Shown here piece by piece: positions 61,039 to 64,000 of a DNA stretch of 64,000 nucleotides. The DNA is from AP-15 sp963785565 (GTDB lineage Bacteria > Pseudomonadota > Alphaproteobacteria > ATCC43930 > CGMCC-115725), in assembly GCA_963785565.1 (NCBI GenBank), contig CAWAVV010000031.1:62001-126000 (forward strand), written 5' to 3'. Position 1 is the first letter of the stretch. Each line of letters starts with the position of its first letter. A program made the translations under genes and the position numbers. Under the pieces are notes generated by a model. That model was not told where the DNA came from, did no database searches, and saw only the letters and a program-made list of their open reading frames with translations.

Positions 61039-62019
61039 GTGAGTCCCGCAGGCGTTCATGTCTGGAAATTGAGCGAGGGCGGGGGTCGCGCCCTTGGACT
61101 CTCGTGCACCGAGGACGGGGTCTTTCTCGCGGGCACGCAGCTGATCGAGCGCCGCGAGGGCCGCTATGCCCTCCGCCCGCGAGCCGATCTCGAACGGCTC
61201 TTGGGCCGTGCCTTTGGCGATGGGATAAGTCTCGACCGGCTGATGCCCGGCTTCCGCGTCATCGCCTCCGCACTGGATGAAAGAAACCTCTGCCTGGCGC
61301 AGATCGCGGCAGTGCAGCTACGCGTTCCCGATCTCCCCGATATGTTCGCGCGCCGTAGCATGGAGGCCGAAGACCTCCTGATCAAAGGCGCGCGGGATGA
61401 CGGCCGGCTCGCCCGCGGCGGCTGGGACCCGGCCGAGCATCCCCGCGCCGGAGTTCCGCCCAATCCCGGCTGGTTCGCCCCGACTGACGGTTCCGGCGCA
61501 GGCCGGCCGACCCAGGTCGCCCAGGGCGAAAAGGACGAGCGCGCGCCGGAGGAGATGCTCGACCCCCTGGCCCCCGTGCGGCAGGCGCAGTGGGACGCAC
61601 GCACCGCGGTCCTGCGCCAGATCGACCCGGGCAACCCGAATCTGACCTACTTCTCCGATCCCAATTCGGCCCCGAGCCAGGCGGCGCTCGATCGCCTCAA
61701 CGCAGCGCTCGAAGCCGCTGCGATCAAAGGCGTCACCGACACGATCATGCCCGGCGGCGTATTGATCGGCAAACCCGGAAGAGCGCCATATGTGCAAATA
61801 CTCCCGGGCGGCCTCGACGCGGCCATAGACATGTTCGACTATTTACGAGTTGGTGGAGAGGTAGTCGATAAACTGGGCTTGGAGGGGACGCTTGTGAAGT
61901 TGCCGGGAGATGTTGGTTTTATAACATTTCGAGCCATATCGACGAGCGGACCACCAGCTGTCGATGTTAATGTCCGAAGCATGCCGTTTACGAGGCTACA
62001 CTTTATCGGAGGACAATAA
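61039..62019 (+). CDS. Polymorphic-toxin-like protein with C-terminal module
   Basis: 326 residues from GTG 61039; a TTG at 61024 is the alternative start and neither has a strong ribosome site. Residues ~1-125 are a globular N-terminal part of unknown family. Then comes a short linker GWDPAEHPRAGVPPNPGWFAP, here seen as EHPRAGVPPNPGWFAP, of a kind found in front of variable C-terminal modules. The last ~140 residues are the C-terminal module (NLTYFSDPNSAPSQAALDRL to TSGPPAVDVNVRSMP). The module is found again alone at 62380-62820. There is no signal peptide or known secretion domain. The SGPPxxDVN ending is, in my recollection, shared by other polymorphic-toxin C-termini. Activity unknown; nuclease or other toxin is a guess. 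Confidence 0.6.
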   Translation: MSPAGVHVWKLSEGGGRALGLSCTEDGVFLAGTQLIERREGRYALRPRADLERLLGRAFGDGISLDRLMPGFRVIASALDERNLCLAQIAAVQLRVPDLPDMFARRSMEAEDLLIKGARDDGRLARGGWDPAEHPRAGVPPNPGWFAPTDGSGAGRPTQVAQGEKDERAPEEMLDPLAPVRQAQWDARTAVLRQIDPGNPNLTYFSDPNSAPSQAALDRLNAALEAAAIKGVTDTIMPGGVLIGKPGRAPYVQILPGGLDAAIDMFDYLRVGGEVVDKLGLEGTLVKLPGDVGFITFRAISTSGPPAVDVNVRSMPFTRLHFIGGQ

Positions 62020-62020
62020 C

Positions 62021-62347
62021 GTGGACGATATTGATCAGATTGTTGATGCCTACGTGGATGAGTTTGAGATCGATTTCATCGCGTTGCCACAAATAGTGAG
62101 CGCTGTCCGCTGGCGGTTGGGCGCCAAAACTGATGCTGAGACTAGGGAATTTAGTTTAAAGATCGCCAAGCGGCTTTATGATAAAGGTTTACGACCTGGA
62201 GACTATTACCTCGGTACTCGATTTGACTATTGGCCCGACAAGGGAGGCCAGATGATGCTCGATCGCATCGAACGGGAGTGGATCACGGCCGGCGCCGATC
62301 CTAACCTCGCCGAACCGATCTGCTGGTTCGCGCCGAATCCGAAATGA
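62021..62347 (+). CDS. Immunity-like protein, copy 1
   Basis: 108 residues from GTG 62021, one base after the toxin-like stop, with GGAGGA seven bases upstream. Acidic start (DDIDQIVDAYVDEFEIDF), helical, then the conserved block GLRPGDYYLGTRFDYWPDK and AGADPNLAEPICWFAP. Small, acidic, cytoplasmic and tightly coupled to a toxin-like gene: the pattern of an immunity protein. The paralogue at 62832-63191 shares the C-terminal half closely, while the N-terminal halves differ. Family name not known to me. Confidence 0.6.
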   Translation: MDDIDQIVDAYVDEFEIDFIALPQIVSAVRWRLGAKTDAETREFSLKIAKRLYDKGLRPGDYYLGTRFDYWPDKGGQMMLDRIEREWITAGADPNLAEPICWFAPNPK

Positions 62348-62379
62348 CATCGCCGGGCGCAACCGTGACGACATCTTAA

Positions 62380-62820
62380 GCTGGCGAGCATCAGGCGCAA
62401 TGGGACGCGCGGATCGCGACCTTGCGCGAGATCGATCCGGCCAACCCGAACCTGACCTACTTCTCCGATCCCAATTCGGCGCCCAGCCAAGCGGCGCGCG
62501 ATCGCCTCAACGCTGCGGTCGAAGCCGCAGCCATCAAGCGGGTGGCAGACAAGGCGATGACGGGCGGCGTGCCGATCGGCGCTGCACGAAGCAGTCCAGA
62601 CATCTCCCTACTTCCCGGCGGCACCGAGGCGGCGGGGGAGCTTTTTGATTACCTCCGGGTGGGCGGATCTATCGTCCACGATCCAGACCTGGAAGGGTCG
62701 TTGATTAGATTACCCGGCGATGTCGGCTACATTACCTTTCGTGCTAAATCGACGAACGATTCGCCCGCGATCGATGTTAACGTCCCTGGCGTTCCCTTTA
62801 GGAGAATACATTTCAAATAA
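62380..62820 (+). CDS. Orphan copy of the toxin-like C-terminal module
   Basis: Open from a stop near 62374 to 62820; the homologous part begins at about 62380 (HQAQWDARIATLREIDPANP) and the first possible start is a TTG at 62422. It covers only the C-terminal module of the 61039 protein: NLTYFSDPNSAPSQAARDRL, LFDYLRVGG and PGDVGYITFRAKSTN, ending DVNVPGVPFRRIHF. No N-terminal delivery part is present. Such displaced modules downstream of the full toxin are a known layout for polymorphic toxins, where recombination can swap tips. It may not be translated on its own. Confidence 0.55.
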   Translation, partial: AGEHQAQWDARIATLREIDPANPNLTYFSDPNSAPSQAARDRLNAAVEAAAIKRVADKAMTGGVPIGAARSSPDISLLPGGTEAAGELFDYLRVGGSIVHDPDLEGSLIRLPGDVGYITFRAKSTNDSPAIDVNVPGVPFRRIHFK

Positions 62821-62831
62821 GAGGGATTTTG

Positions 62832-63191
62832 ATGGACATGAAGGAACTTGTCGACGACCTTGTGAAGGAGTCGGAAGAAGATTACATCGGTTTGTGGGAA
62901 ATAGCTCAGGCGTCCCGCGAGGACCTCGGCGCTCGTACGACAGACGAGGCACGGTCGGCAAGTTTGGAGGTGGTGGCCCGGCTCTACAAGAGAGGTTTAC
63001 GGCCCGGGGATTATTATCTTGGTACTCGGTTTGATTACTGGCCGGACGAAGGCTGCCAGGCGGCGCTCGACCGCATAGAGCAGGAATGGATCAACGCCGG
63101 CGCCGATCCCAACCTCGCCGAGCCGATCTGCTGGTTTGCGCCGCGTCCCGCATCAGGCGCTGCAGCGAGTGCGCCGGGTGACAACGGATAG
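62832..63191 (+). CDS. Immunity-like protein, copy 2
   Basis: 119 residues from ATG 62832 behind GAGGGA, 11 bases after the orphan module. Starts MDMKELVDDLVKESEEDYIG (acidic, helical), then the same block as copy 1: GLRPGDYYLGTRFDYWPDE, IEQEWINAGADPNLAEPICW. A 15-residue Ala/Ser/Pro tail follows that copy 1 lacks. Each toxin-like module is thus followed by its own small partner. No family name recognised. Confidence 0.6.
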   Translation: MDMKELVDDLVKESEEDYIGLWEIAQASREDLGARTTDEARSASLEVVARLYKRGLRPGDYYLGTRFDYWPDEGCQAALDRIEQEWINAGADPNLAEPICWFAPRPASGAAASAPGDNG

Positions 63192-63224
63192 TCGTGCCGG
63201 GTGCGCCGGGCCGACAGGCGGCGC

Positions 63225-63428
63225 TCAGAATACGCGGGCCGTGGTCGTTCGATCCCTCAGCCATACCTGCGCTTCGCGGCCGGAATCGAGCGCGTCGCGC
63301 GCGGCGTCCACCGCATCGAGCAATGCCTGCTCCTTGTCGAGATACGCGCCATAAACGGCGCTGCCAAGGGTGACCACCCATCGCGCTTCGCGTCCGCGCC
63401 GGCACACCCGAAACTCCATGACACTCAT
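63225..63428 (-). CDS. Small conserved protein (DUF2188-like)
   Basis: 67 residues, ATG 63428 (a second ATG at 63419). MEFRVCRRGREARWVVTLGS, then AYLDKEQALLDAVDAARDAL and QVWLRDRT: the beta-beta-alpha-beta layout of small DUF2188-type proteins, with unknown function. Convergent with the second immunity-like gene, 33 bases apart. AGGAG lies 11 bases before the ATG. Confidence 0.6.
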   Translation of the reverse strand: MSVMEFRVCRRGREARWVVTLGSAVYGAYLDKEQALLDAVDAARDALDSGREAQVWLRDRTTTARVF

Positions 63429-63620
63429 CCCTACGCGCTCCTTCGGCGGCGACGGCCGCCGTGACGGGTTTCATCCCCGATGCCCGATACTCCCATGCGG
63501 TGATTATCGCCGAAAAAGCGCCGTAAATAAAGGCAATTTTGTTACGAACTGACATAAAGTGGTAAATTTGTAAGATTGGATAGCGACGAATCAGCAAGTT
63601 AACATTACTTACCGTAGCGA

Positions 63621-64000
63621 TCACTTCTCCTCGGCGGTGAACACGCCGTCCCAGTTAGCCGGAGGGGCTTCCGACTGAAAGTGGGCGATTCGCCGCCGGT
63701 AGAGGTCATAGACCGGGGCGAGATGGCGCGCCGCCGCCAGACGCCCGTCGTCGAGGAGCCGCAGCGCCGCTCCCCATTCTTGGTGGCGATAGGCACTGAG
63801 CAGTTCCGAATGCCGGTCTACGAACTCACCCTCCTCGATCGTTTCCGGCGGCAACGTATAGACGCGACCGGCCTGGGTCTTGCCTTTGACCGCGACGAGA
63901 TCGACCTCGATCAACGCTGGGTCGTCGAGATGCGTTACCGTCTCCTCGCCGATCACCAGATCTATGCCGTAGACCTTGCCGAGCCCCTCCAGGCGCGAGG
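63621..64000 (-). CDS. C-terminal end of a class III adenylate cyclase, 5' end outside window
   Basis: The frame is open to the window edge. It begins SRLEGLGKVYGIDLVIGEET, the last strand and adenine-contact end of a class III nucleotide cyclase domain (homologues read NLASRLEGLsKxYG). This is followed by DLVAVKGKTQAGRVYTLPP, typical after CHASE2-type cyclases, and ends with a helical tail (SAYRHQEWGAALRLL and YDLYRRRIAHF). It is not part of the split cyclase at 40-43 kb. Most of the gene lies beyond base 64000. Confidence 0.85.
   Translation of the reverse strand, partial: SRLEGLGKVYGIDLVIGEETVTHLDDPALIEVDLVAVKGKTQAGRVYTLPPETIEEGEFVDRHSELLSAYRHQEWGAALRLLDDGRLAAARHLAPVYDLYRRRIAHFQSEAPPANWDGVFTAEEK

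Overview
The window is GC-rich and densely coded, and it looks like chromosome from an alphaproteobacterium, probably Rhodospirillales- or Hyphomicrobiales-like. The signs are: the hisB-hisH-hisA-hisF-hisE cluster divergent from hslV-hslU; a large livG-F-H-M cluster; a B12-dependent ribonucleotide reductase beside B12-assembly genes elsewhere in the window; class III cyclases fused to ATPase and TPR modules; and a NepR-like small protein. The species cannot be fixed from the sequence alone.

Layout. 0-6.9 kb: end of a PPOX-type flavoprotein gene, a TPR protein, an apparently frameshifted protein with a possible winged helix, a PEP mutase/isocitrate lyase family enzyme, nrdJ and a PlsC-type acyltransferase. 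7-13.1 kb: branched-chain amino acid type ABC system (livG-livF-livH-livM and two tandem paralogous binding proteins). 13.2-20.3 kb: gatC-gatA-gatB and ruvX, bracketed on the left by a decayed copy of the gatB 3' end and on the right by a decayed copy of the ruvX 3' end. Between these scars sit an IS630-family element that cut the start off a gene next to gatB, and a PEP-CTERM protein gene. 20.3-31 kb: slipin, a vapC scrap, cystathionine beta-lyase, small exported proteins, tRNA-Val(GAC), a lytic transglycosylase, thiolase, serine hydrolase, FAD oxidoreductase and a formyltransferase-like protein. 31-40 kb: a sensor kinase, cobT and cobS divergent from each other, a cobC stump, an MFS carrier, msrQ and a phosphonoacetate hydrolase-like gene. 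40-50 kb: a cyclase-ATPase-TPR gene split by one in-frame TAG, two SDR genes, repeats, an ABC permease/ATPase pair without a binding protein, the NepR-like gene and an MHS-type MFS carrier. 50-53.7 kb: a lower-GC, partly decayed island of methyltransferase and sulfotransferase-type genes. 53.7-61 kb: his operon (with a GNAT gene inside it), hslVU and glgC. 61-63.2 kb: a tandemly duplicated toxin-like/immunity-like cassette. 63.2-64 kb: a small protein and the end of another class III cyclase.

The two most interesting regions are the 61.0-63.2 kb cassette, which has the architecture of a polymorphic toxin with a displaced second C-terminal module and a paralogous immunity-like partner for each, and the 13.25-20.28 kb block, where both outer genes of a housekeeping cluster (gatB and ruvX) have diverged 3'-end scars outside them. 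That second pattern is what replacement of the resident cluster by a foreign homologous segment would leave. Other decay (cobC, vapC, methyltransferases, split cyclase, IS-truncated gene) suggests a genome with active gene turnover. No CRISPR array, rRNA operon or prophage was seen.
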